Assembly (NCBI GenBank): GCA_045592585.1
Contig: JAZNVB010000056.1
Location: forward strand, 1 to 45,445
Length of the DNA stretch: 45,445 nucleotides
From: SIG440 sp045592585
GTDB taxonomy: Bacteria > Bacillota > Clostridia > Monoglobales > Monoglobaceae
Direction of reading: 5' to 3'
Each line of letters begins with the position of its first letter. The stretch's first letter is position 1. The notes beneath the pieces were generated by a model. The model saw nothing but the letters and a program-made list of their open reading frames with translations, ran no database searches and was not told where the DNA came from. A program made the translations under genes and the position numbers. This document shows, in pieces, positions 22,443 to 29,540 of this stretch.

Positions 22443-23189
22443 ATGGTAAAAAAGACCAATAGTAAAAGCAAAAAAAGCAGATTTATGAAACTTGTTGAAA
22501 GCAAAGGGTTTTACATAGCCCTGTTTTCGCTGATTGCAGTTGTGGGTTTTTATGTATATGCACGGAATTTACAAACGTCTGTACAAAAGGATATGTTGTC
22601 ATTTGATGAAAATGCCTGGCAGGAAGCTGTTGCCGAGAGTGGCGTTGAGGTTATTGATGTGGACGTAATAGAGGAAAAAGATCAACCGGATACAAAATTC
22701 CAACCCCCAAAGGAACAAACCCAAACGCAGAAGCCAATGGATGAGCCTGCTGTGGAAACTACAGCAGAGGCAGAGCCAGAATTTGCAATGATTATGCCCT
22801 GTCAGGGAAAGGTAGTGGCGGATTGTTCGGTGGATGAGCTTGTTTACTGCGCCGCAATGGATGACTGGCGCACCCATAACGGAATGGATATAGCTGCACC
22901 CCGGGGTAATCAGGTAAAGGCTGCCGAAAGCGGTGTTGTGTCAAAGGTATATGAGGACGAGCTTCTTGGAATTGTGGTTGAGATTGAACATCAAGACGGG
23001 ATATCGTCGGTATATGCAAATTTGCAAAACATTGATTTTATCAGTGCGGGAACAGAGGTCAGCCGTGGCGATATAATCGGCGGTGTAGGAAGTCCCGGTG
23101 CATTGGAGGCAAATACTGAGCCTCATCTGCATTTTGAAGTTCTTGTAAACGGCGAATATAAAAATCCTGCAGAATATATTAAAGATTGA
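22443..23189 (+). CDS. spoIIQ: M23 (LytM) family metallopeptidase, SpoIIQ-like
   Basis: A membrane-anchored cell-wall peptidase. A basic cytoplasmic start, one transmembrane helix (about residues 24-41, FYIALFSLIAVVGFYVYA), an acidic and proline/glutamine-rich linker (about 65-112), then the LytM domain. Zinc ligands are complete: THNGMD (about 140-145) and HLHFE (about 228-232), so the peptidase is probably active, as in clostridial SpoIIQ and unlike Bacillus SpoIIQ. SpoIIQ sits in the forespore membrane and binds SpoIIIAH during engulfment. The symbol rests on domain layout and length (248); a different LytM protein is possible. Confidence 0.75.
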   Translation: MVKKTNSKSKKSRFMKLVESKGFYIALFSLIAVVGFYVYARNLQTSVQKDMLSFDENAWQEAVAESGVEVIDVDVIEEKDQPDTKFQPPKEQTQTQKPMDEPAVETTAEAEPEFAMIMPCQGKVVADCSVDELVYCAAMDDWRTHNGMDIAAPRGNQVKAAESGVVSKVYEDELLGIVVEIEHQDGISSVYANLQNIDFISAGTEVSRGDIIGGVGSPGALEANTEPHLHFEVLVNGEYKNPAEYIKD

Positions 23190-23231
23190 TTTTCTGTAGT
23201 TTAAAAAGCCCCCTAAGATATATTCATATAT

Positions 23232-23267
23232 GAACAGGCTGCGGACAGTTTTGTCCGTAGCCTGTTC
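23232..23267. terminator. Strong 15-bp hairpin after the M23 gene
   Basis: GAACAGGCTGCGGAC (23232-23246) pairs with GTCCGTAGCCTGTTC (23253-23267) with one G-U pair. No T-run follows directly, so it may be an mRNA-stability or transcription-pause structure rather than a classic terminator. Confidence 0.55.
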
Positions 23268-23298
23268 GCCTGTGAGGGAATAAATTTTGTCAAAACCC

Positions 23299-23327
23299 TT
23301 GTCACAAAAGTATTTTTGTGATAAAAT
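23299..23327 (+). promoter_or_regulatory. uppP promoter with palindromic spacer (possible operator)
   Basis: TTGTCA (23299-23304), a 17-base spacer and TAAAAT (23322-23327). Overlapping the -35 and filling the spacer is a perfect palindrome, TCACAAAA (23302-23309), GTAT, TTTTGTGA (23314-23321), ideally placed for a repressor. Confidence 0.7.
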
Positions 23328-23383
23328 ATATTTTGGTGTATGCTGAATATATATGTATCAGTACATAAATTGGAGGTTTTCAG

Positions 23384-24196
23384 ATGTTTGCACTTGAAAT
23401 GCTTAAATCGGTAATTCTTGGCCTTGTGGAAGGCATTACCGAATGGTTGCCTATAAGCTCCACCGGACATATGATACTTGTTAATGAGTTTTTAAGAAAT
23501 AATAAGGGATTTACAGCATCCGACCTGTATTTGTATGTAATTCAGCTTGGGGCAATACTTGCTGTGGTTACTTTGTATTTTAAAAAGCTAAATCCTTTTT
23601 CGCCATCCAAAACCCGCCAAGAAAAAAACGATACATGGCATATGTGGTTCAAGGTGATTGTTGCTTGCCTTCCTGCGGCGGTAATCGGACTTCTTCTTGA
23701 CCCCGTTATGGAAAAGTTCGAAAATTGGCAGGTTGTGTCGGCTACATTGATTATCTATGGCGTGGCGTTTATTGTTATTGAAAAAGCAAACAAAAAAACT
23801 GTTATATATAATATGAAGGAACTTGACTATAAAACCGCCCTTATGATTGGCGCATTTCAGGTGCTTTCTATTATTCCGGGAACATCACGGTCGGGTTCAA
23901 CAATTCTTGGTGCGATGCTCCTTGGCTGCAGCCGGGGTATGGCGGCGGAATTTTCGTTTTTCCTTGCAATACCTGTTATGTTTGGGGTAAGCTTGTTGAA
24001 AATTCTTAAATATGGTCTTGTAATGAGTGGGCAGGATGCGGCTGTGTTGATTTGCGGTATGCTGGTAGCTTATATAGTTTCAATGCTTTCAATCAGGTTC
24101 TTGATGAATTTTGTAAAAAAGCACAACTTTAAGAGCTTCGGTGTTTACAGAATCATATTAGGACTTGCAGTAATTTTATATTTTGTTTTCATATAA
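23384..24196 (+). CDS. uppP: Undecaprenyl-diphosphatase
   Basis: An integral membrane BacA-type phosphatase that recycles undecaprenyl pyrophosphate to the monophosphate lipid carrier for peptidoglycan synthesis; extra copies raise bacitracin tolerance. Both catalytic motifs are present: LVEGITEWLPISSTGHM (about residues 14-30) and IIPGTSRSGSTILGAM (about 163-178). About eight hydrophobic segments fill the 270 residues, the normal length. GGAGG precedes the ATG. It ends 39 bases before ftsK in the same direction. Confidence 0.96.
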   Translation: MFALEMLKSVILGLVEGITEWLPISSTGHMILVNEFLRNNKGFTASDLYLYVIQLGAILAVVTLYFKKLNPFSPSKTRQEKNDTWHMWFKVIVACLPAAVIGLLLDPVMEKFENWQVVSATLIIYGVAFIVIEKANKKTVIYNMKELDYKTALMIGAFQVLSIIPGTSRSGSTILGAMLLGCSRGMAAEFSFFLAIPVMFGVSLLKILKYGLVMSGQDAAVLICGMLVAYIVSMLSIRFLMNFVKKHNFKSFGVYRIILGLAVILYFVFI

Positions 24197-24235
24197 ACTG
24201 AATGATTAACCAAGGAAAAGTGGTGTTTAAATAGT

Positions 24236-26920
24236 ATGGCAAAAAAGAGAAAGTCGACAAAGACCTCAAACTCCGGACGAGGAACAAAGAGTTCAACCCC
24301 CAGGAAAAAAACGGGAAAGCAAAGGACCCGTGGTGCAGAAGTTCAGGGTATAGTGTTTATTGCTGTTTCATTGTTTTTGACAGTATCCCTTTATTTTAAT
24401 ATTACCGGAACTGTGGGACATTGGGTAAAAAACATTATTCTGGGTTTGTTTGGCGGCCCGGCATATATTTTCTTTGTGTTTGTGCTGTGGCAAATTATTA
24501 AAATGTTTTTCAAAAAGGATAAGGACAGACTGGTATACAAAATATGGCTGACGGGAATATTGATGCTTGCTGCATCGGTGTTCTGGGCGGCAGTCTGTGG
24601 AGGCAGCGAATGGAAGCACGATACATTTTTTGAAAACGTTGAGTCCTTGTATACCTTTGGCATTGATGGTGGAGGAGGCGGTGTTATAGGCGGTCTTCTT
24701 TGTGTGGGATTTACCCGACTGATTGGCGAAGCAGGAACATATATCCTTTCTGTGGCGGTAATGCTGATACTGTTGGTTATTCTTACAGGAGTGTCGGTGG
24801 GAAATGTAATTAAGAGAATTGGGTTATATATAAAGAAAAACCGTGACAGCATATCCGAGAAACTTGATGAGGAAGTTGAAGAACTGCCGGTTATTCCCCA
24901 AAGAGAACGAAAGAAACCGAAGGCCGCTGAAGAAAAGCCTGCACATACTGTTCGGGAGACTTCAGGCATTACAAAAGCAGCCGACGATGGTTATTTTGAT
25001 GTATATTTCAAGGGCGGTGAAATAGAAACTCTGGTTAAAAAGGATTCCAAACCGCCAATTAAACGATTTGTTTTTGAAGAGGATATGCCCGATGAAACAA
25101 GCGAAGTAGCCCGCGAGGTTATTGCAGAGCAGGAAAAACTAGTGGTGAATACCACCGAAAAAAGGAAACCATTCAGAGTTGAAGATGTAAAGACCGGTGT
25201 TCTCACCGAACTTCCTGATGAAAACGGAAACTTCAAGGCAACCGATGACGACGATTTTACCCCACCTACTCAGGCTCAGTTGGAGGATAGGGTTGACCCA
25301 CTTACCCAGGCGGCACTTGATGCAGGTGTTCCCATTGACAGTGCGGTGACCGTGGGTAAACGTATGAGTCTGCAGGAGGTTCAGCAGGCGGCCAACAGTG
25401 TTAATTCTCTTGCGAAAGAAAGTATCGAGGCAACAAGATTGATAAATTACAAGCTACCCTCGGTTTCTCTTCTTGCAAAGCCTAAGCCGAACACTAAAAG
25501 TCGTGCCGAAATCAAGCATGAACTTGAAGAAAAGGCAAACAGGCTTCTGGAAACTCTTGCAAGTTTTAAGGTAGATGCAAAAATTATAAATATCACTCAG
25601 GGCCCCACTGTAACAAGATTTGAGCTTCAGCCGGGATTTGGCGTTAAGGTTTCAAAAATTACAAACCTTGCGGATGATATTGCGTTAAGCTTGGCAGCGT
25701 CGGGTGTTCGTATCGAAGCACCTATCCCGGGCAAGTCTGCAATTGGTATCGAAATTCCAAACGAAGCACCAAGTCCTGTGCCAATCCGCGAGGTTATTGA
25801 CACAGATAAGTTCCGTGATTTCAAATCCAAAACAGCCTTTGCTTTGGGTAAGGATATAGGCGGCAACTGCGTAATTGCTGATATTTCAAGCTTTCCTCAC
25901 GTGCTTATTGCCGGTGCTACCGGTTCCGGCAAGAGTGTTTGTATAAATTCTCTTATAACAAGTATTTTATACAAGGCAAAACCCAATGAGGTCAAAATGA
26001 TTATGGTTGACCCGAAAATGGTTGAGCTTGGTGTTTACAATGGTATTCCGCACTTGCTTATTCCGGTTGTTACCGACCCCAAGCATGCAGCAGGCGCGCT
26101 TAACTGGGCTGTTGCTGAAATGAAAAACCGTTATCAGCTTATGAAGGATAACAAGGTGCGAAACATTCAGGGATACAACGACTTGATGGAGGAAAACGAA
26201 ACCCCTGAAAACAAGCTGCCCGAAATTGTAATTATTATTGACGAGCTTGCCGACCTTATGCTTGCGGCAAAAAATGAGGTAGAAGATGCTATAAACAGCC
26301 TTGCTGCTCTTGCAAGAGCTGCGGGTATGTATCTGGTAATTGCAACTCAAAGACCGTCAGTTGATGTTATCACCGGTGTAATCAAGGCCAATGTTCCGTC
26401 AAGAATTTCATTTGCAGTATCCTCTCAGATAGACAGCCGTACTATTTTGGACAGTATGGGTGCAGAAAAGCTTTTGGGTAAGGGTGATATGCTTTATGCG
26501 CCCCGTGGTGCTACAAAACCTATAAGAATTCAGGGCAACTTCCTTTCTGACGAAGAGATTGAGGATGTTATTGCTTTTGTAAAGAAGCAGTACGAGGCAG
26601 AGTATGACGAGTCGATTCTTGAACATATCGAACGGGAGCAGGAGTCGCGCACAGATGATGCTGATGACGATGATGACCACACACGCAGCGGTGACAAGGA
26701 TGCCCTCTTTGTCAAGGCGGCAGAACTGGTGTTTGAGTCGGGACAGGCATCGGTTGCAATGCTTCAGCGCAGATACAAGATTGGCTACCAAAGAGCAGCT
26801 CGTATTATTGACCAGCTTGAGGAAAACAGGATTATTGGTCCCTATGAGGGGACAAAGCCCAGACAGGTTCTTATCACCCGTGCAGAGCTTAATGAAATGT
26901 TAATGAATAATCCTGATTAG
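24236..26920 (+). CDS. ftsK: DNA translocase FtsK/SpoIIIE
   Basis: A septal DNA pump that moves chromosomal DNA through the closing division or sporulation septum. The N-terminus is basic, followed by about four membrane segments (residues 40-185). Next comes an acidic, variable linker (about 200-390) and the RecA-like motor with Walker A AGATGSGKSV (lysine 566) and Walker B IVIIIDELADLM (about 663-674). The C-terminal gamma winged helix (VFESGQASVAMLQRRYKIGY, about 830) reads orienting sequences. 894 residues is on the long side because of the linker. No strong ribosome site is seen before the ATG, so translation may depend on uppP. The symbol ftsK or spoIIIE is equally fair. Confidence 0.95.
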   Translation: MAKKRKSTKTSNSGRGTKSSTPRKKTGKQRTRGAEVQGIVFIAVSLFLTVSLYFNITGTVGHWVKNIILGLFGGPAYIFFVFVLWQIIKMFFKKDKDRLVYKIWLTGILMLAASVFWAAVCGGSEWKHDTFFENVESLYTFGIDGGGGGVIGGLLCVGFTRLIGEAGTYILSVAVMLILLVILTGVSVGNVIKRIGLYIKKNRDSISEKLDEEVEELPVIPQRERKKPKAAEEKPAHTVRETSGITKAADDGYFDVYFKGGEIETLVKKDSKPPIKRFVFEEDMPDETSEVAREVIAEQEKLVVNTTEKRKPFRVEDVKTGVLTELPDENGNFKATDDDDFTPPTQAQLEDRVDPLTQAALDAGVPIDSAVTVGKRMSLQEVQQAANSVNSLAKESIEATRLINYKLPSVSLLAKPKPNTKSRAEIKHELEEKANRLLETLASFKVDAKIINITQGPTVTRFELQPGFGVKVSKITNLADDIALSLAASGVRIEAPIPGKSAIGIEIPNEAPSPVPIREVIDTDKFRDFKSKTAFALGKDIGGNCVIADISSFPHVLIAGATGSGKSVCINSLITSILYKAKPNEVKMIMVDPKMVELGVYNGIPHLLIPVVTDPKHAAGALNWAVAEMKNRYQLMKDNKVRNIQGYNDLMEENETPENKLPEIVIIIDELADLMLAAKNEVEDAINSLAALARAAGMYLVIATQRPSVDVITGVIKANVPSRISFAVSSQIDSRTILDSMGAEKLLGKGDMLYAPRGATKPIRIQGNFLSDEEIEDVIAFVKKQYEAEYDESILEHIEREQESRTDDADDDDDHTRSGDKDALFVKAAELVFESGQASVAMLQRRYKIGYQRAARIIDQLEENRIIGPYEGTKPRQVLITRAELNEMLMNNPD

Positions 26921-26935
26921 TGTTGGCAATACTCT

Positions 26936-26963
26936 TTGCAACAAGGCAAATTGGTGATAAAAT
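26936..26963 (+). promoter_or_regulatory. Candidate promoter upstream of the HU gene
   Basis: TTGCAA (26936-26941), a 16-base spacer and TAAAAT (26958-26963), which would give a leader of about 180 bases. A second, weaker candidate is TGGAAA (27058-27063), 17 bases, TAGAAT (27081-27086), closer to the gene. Confidence 0.5.
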
Positions 26964-27152
26964 GCTATGAAATATGGAAAATACTGTGCATTTGATACAA
27001 AACATATGTTATAAATTTGTCAAAAGGGACAAAAATACAAAAAAATAGAGAAAACTATGGAAATTTGCGAAAATTTGTAGTAGAATATGAATAACGTTAT
27101 AAATCAATTACTTAAACATCTATAAATTCAAAAAAGAAAAGGAGTTTTAAAA

Positions 27153-27428
27153 ATGAATAAAACAGAATTGATTGCAGTAATGGCTGAAAAGGCAAACCTT
27201 TCAAAGAAGGATGCAGAAGCAGCTCTCAACGCATTTGTAGGTGCAGTTGAAGGAGCACTTGCTAAGGGCGACAAAGTTCAGCTCGTTGGCTTCGGTGGCT
27301 TTGAAGTAAGAGAAAGAGCAGCTAGAACAGGCAGAAACCCCCAGACAGGTGCAGAAATGAAGATTGCTGCAGCTAAGGTTCCCGCTTTCAAGGCTGGCAA
27401 GGCTCTTAAGGACCTTATCAACAAATAA
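27153..27428 (+). CDS. hup: HU-family nucleoid DNA-binding protein
   Basis: The abundant histone-like dimer that bends and compacts DNA. The 91 residues match throughout: MNKTELIAVMAEKANLSKKDAE, VQLVGFGGFEVRERAARTGRNPQTG (the DNA-binding arm with the conserved proline) and VPAFKAGKALKDLI. AAAAGGAG precedes the ATG. It is monocistronic, with a strong terminator. In Bacillus this gene lies near yabP-divIC, but here it is separated by about 10 kb. Confidence 0.97.
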   Translation: MNKTELIAVMAEKANLSKKDAEAALNAFVGAVEGALAKGDKVQLVGFGGFEVRERAARTGRNPQTGAEMKIAAAKVPAFKAGKALKDLINK

Positions 27429-27442
27429 GATTTTATCTCTTA

Positions 27443-27471
27443 AAAAGAACGCCGATGGGCGTTCTTTTTTT
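27443..27471 (+). terminator. Terminator after the HU gene
   Basis: AAAAGAACGCC (27443-27453) pairs with GGCGTTCTTTT (27458-27468), followed by Ts to 27471. Confidence 0.92.
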
Positions 27472-27518
27472 GTGCGCTCACAAAAAACGATATAGAATTA
27501 AAAGGAAGGAATATGCTT

Positions 27519-27773
27519 ATGAAAAGTTTTTCTTACAAAACCCGTGGTACATGTTCAAGGGAAATTTCATTTGACCTTGACGGCAACACTGTGAAAAATG
27601 TTAAATTTGTATTTGGATGTATGGGCAACACCCAGGGCGTGGCAAGACTGGTTGAAGGGATGGATGTTGACGAGGCTATATCAAGGCTGCGCGGCATTGA
27701 CTGCAACGGCCGTGGTACATCCTGTCCCGATCAGTTGGCTCAGGCTCTGATGGCGGCAAAGGAGCAGGAATAG
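27519..27773 (+). CDS. TSCPD domain protein (TIGR03905-type)
   Basis: A small protein of 84 residues with CSREISFDLDGNTVKNVKF, FVFGCMGNTQGVARLVEGM and RGIDCNGRGTSCPDQLAQAL, the TSCPD domain otherwise found at the C-terminus of class II ribonucleotide reductases. Three or four cysteines could bind metal or take part in redox chemistry; the function of stand-alone copies is unknown to me. Of two ATGs (27513 and 27519) I prefer the second because it sits at normal distance from AGGAAGG. Common in Clostridia. Confidence 0.88.
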   Translation: MKSFSYKTRGTCSREISFDLDGNTVKNVKFVFGCMGNTQGVARLVEGMDVDEAISRLRGIDCNGRGTSCPDQLAQALMAAKEQE

Positions 27774-27869
27774 CCTCTTTTTGTATGTTTTGTATCATTG
27801 TTACATATACAAGGTATTAAAATCCAATAATTTGTGAAAAATTTTTGCTGGAAACCATATATGTAGTAC

Positions 27870-27898
27870 TTGACAAAGCTCTTCAAAAATGGTACAAT
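27870..27898 (+). promoter_or_regulatory. Promoter of the str operon
   Basis: TTGACA (27870-27875), a 17-base spacer and TACAAT (27893-27898), 74 bases before the L7Ae-like gene. This shows the operon is transcribed independently and not as the tail of an rpoBC transcript. Confidence 0.9.
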
Positions 27899-27972
27899 CA
27901 AGTGTATTTTGTAATATTGGGATAGTGCGGTATTCCGCCAATCCCCGCACCAACAGTGCAAGGTGAAATAAA

Positions 27973-28221
27973 ATGGAACGAATAAAACAAAATCCGCATG
28001 TGGTTGGTCTTAAACAGTCCAAAAAGGCTATCGAATCTGGCAGGGCAGAACTTGTTTTTGTTGCTCGTGATGCAGACAGCCATGTGGTTTTTCCTTTGGA
28101 AAGGCTTTGCGGTGAAAAAAACGTAGAGGTGATATACGTCAACAATATGAAGGAGCTTGCAAAGGCCTGTCATGTTGAGGTTCCCACTGCGGTAGCAACA
28201 GTTTTAGGTAAGAACGCATAA
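27973..28221 (+). CDS. Ribosomal protein L7Ae/L30e-like, YbxF type
   Basis: An 82-residue kink-turn RNA-binding protein: NPHVVGLKQSKKAIESGRAEL, VFVARDADSHVVFPLERLC and EVIYVNNMKELAKACHVEVPTAVATVL are the family core. YbxF-type proteins sit immediately before rpsL in many Firmicutes and bind kink-turn RNAs; their ribosomal role is not settled. AAGGTG precedes the ATG. First gene of the str operon here. Confidence 0.93.
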   Translation: MERIKQNPHVVGLKQSKKAIESGRAELVFVARDADSHVVFPLERLCGEKNVEVIYVNNMKELAKACHVEVPTAVATVLGKNA

Positions 28222-28281
28222 TATGCGTTTTTATATAGGAGCCCAGGCTCCCGACAGATTATATACAGGAGGTGAAAATAA

Positions 28282-28701
28282 TTGCCAACATTTAACCAGT
28301 TAGTTAAGAAAGGCAGACAGACTGCGGAAAAGAAATCTACTGCACCTGCACTTCTCAAGGGTTTCAACACCATCAAAAAGAAGTACACAGATCAGGATTC
28401 ACCGCAGAAGAGAGGTGTTTGTACTTCTGTTAGAACAATGACACCCAAAAAGCCTAACTCAGCACTCCGTAAGGTTGCCAGAGTTCGTCTTACAAATGGT
28501 ATCGAAGTATCAGCTTATATTCCCGGTATTGGTCACAATCTCCAGGAGCATAGCGTAGTGCTTATTCGTGGCGGTAGAGTTAAGGACCTCCCTGGTGTAC
28601 GTTATCACATTATCCGTGGTACACTTGATACACAGGGTGTTCAGAAACGTAACCAGTCAAGATCAAAGTATGGTGCAAAGAGACCTAAAGAAGGTAAGTA
28701 A
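28282..28701 (+). CDS. rpsL: 30S ribosomal protein S12
   Basis: Decoding-centre protein, 139 residues, the Gram-positive long form. PTFNQLVKKGR opens the protein, and TPKKPNSALRKVARVRL and GGRVKDLPGVRYHI contain the lysines at which classical streptomycin-resistance changes occur; both are lysine here. The start is TTG at 28282 after AGGAGGTG, unusual for such a highly expressed gene but the only one that gives the correct N-terminus. Confidence 0.98.
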   Translation: MPTFNQLVKKGRQTAEKKSTAPALLKGFNTIKKKYTDQDSPQKRGVCTSVRTMTPKKPNSALRKVARVRLTNGIEVSAYIPGIGHNLQEHSVVLIRGGRVKDLPGVRYHIIRGTLDTQGVQKRNQSRSKYGAKRPKEGK

Positions 28702-28860
28702 GACAAAATTTTTAAGTACGAAAATTACTTTATAGTGCGTATTACTATTTTATATATATTGGGTTCAGTCCCGGTTGTATATAGTATACAGCACTAGCAG
28801 TATCCTTAAGGGTATTGAGTACCTTGTGGATATTATTCACAAAGAATGGAGGGAAGATAA

Positions 28861-29331
28861 GTGCCAAGAAAAGGACATATTGCACGTCGTGACGTGTTGC
28901 CGGATCCTATGTACAACAGCAAGACTGTTACTCGTCTTATCAACAATATTATGCTCGACGGCAAGAAGGGTGTTGCTCAGGCTATCGTTTATGATGCATT
29001 TGATATCATAAAGGAAAAAACAGGTAAGGACCCTGTTGAAGTTTTTGAGGAAGCTATGAATGCCGTTATGCCTGTATTGGAGGTTAAAGCAAGACGTGTC
29101 GGAGGTGCTAACTATCAGGTTCCGATCGAAGTTAGAGCTGAAAGACGCGAAACACTGGGCCTCAGATGGATCACACTCTATGCAAGACAGAGAAGCGAAA
29201 GAACAATGGCTGAAAGACTTGCAAACGAGCTTATGGATGCGACAAACAGCACAGGCGGTGCTTTCAAAAAGAAAGAAGACACACACAAAATGGCAGAAGC
29301 GAATAAAGCTTTTGCTCACTTCCGTTGGTAA
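28861..29331 (+). CDS. rpsG: 30S ribosomal protein S7
   Basis: Primary 16S-binding protein of the 3' domain, 156 residues, with PRKGHIARRDVLPDPMYNSK, VEVFEEAMNAVMPVLEVKARRVGGANYQVP and ARQRSERTMAERLANELMDA. The start is GTG at 28861 behind GGAGGG. The 160-base gap after rpsL is larger than usual and contains small inverted repeats (for example near 28798-28817), which could be a regulatory or processing site. Confidence 0.98.
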   Translation: MPRKGHIARRDVLPDPMYNSKTVTRLINNIMLDGKKGVAQAIVYDAFDIIKEKTGKDPVEVFEEAMNAVMPVLEVKARRVGGANYQVPIEVRAERRETLGLRWITLYARQRSERTMAERLANELMDATNSTGGAFKKKEDTHKMAEANKAFAHFRW

Positions 29332-29461
29332 TTTTTGCTTTGAAAATTACTTCATCTTCGGCAGCATTATTCGACACGAAAACATACTCACGTATATCAT
29401 ATACGCTCCGTTGTTTTCGTGCCTCACATCTGCCAAATCTAAAGCAATTTTCTTTGCAAAA
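29332..29461. repeat. 130-bp imperfect palindrome inserted between rpsG and fusA
   Basis: Nested inverted arms span the segment: CACGAAAACA (29375-29384) with TGTTTTCGTG (29412-29421), CGTATA (29391-29396) with TATACG (29400-29405), GGCAG/CTGCC outside these, and GAAAATT/AATTTTC with TTTTGC/GCAAAA at the ends. It starts one base after the rpsG stop. The symmetry over the whole length suggests a small dispersed palindromic (MITE- or REP-like) element or an mRNA-processing structure. No T-run terminator is present, as expected within an operon. Confidence 0.65.
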
Positions 29462-29540
29462 CCCTGTATGGACATATGTCGGTACGGGTTCAACAATTTT
29501 CGATTAAATTAACACATTTTATGTGTTGAAAGGAGTTACT

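Noticed and set aside
28775..29011. A 78-codon frame between rpsL and rpsG
   Set aside because: It overlaps the start of rpsG in another frame and has no ribosome site; a shadow.
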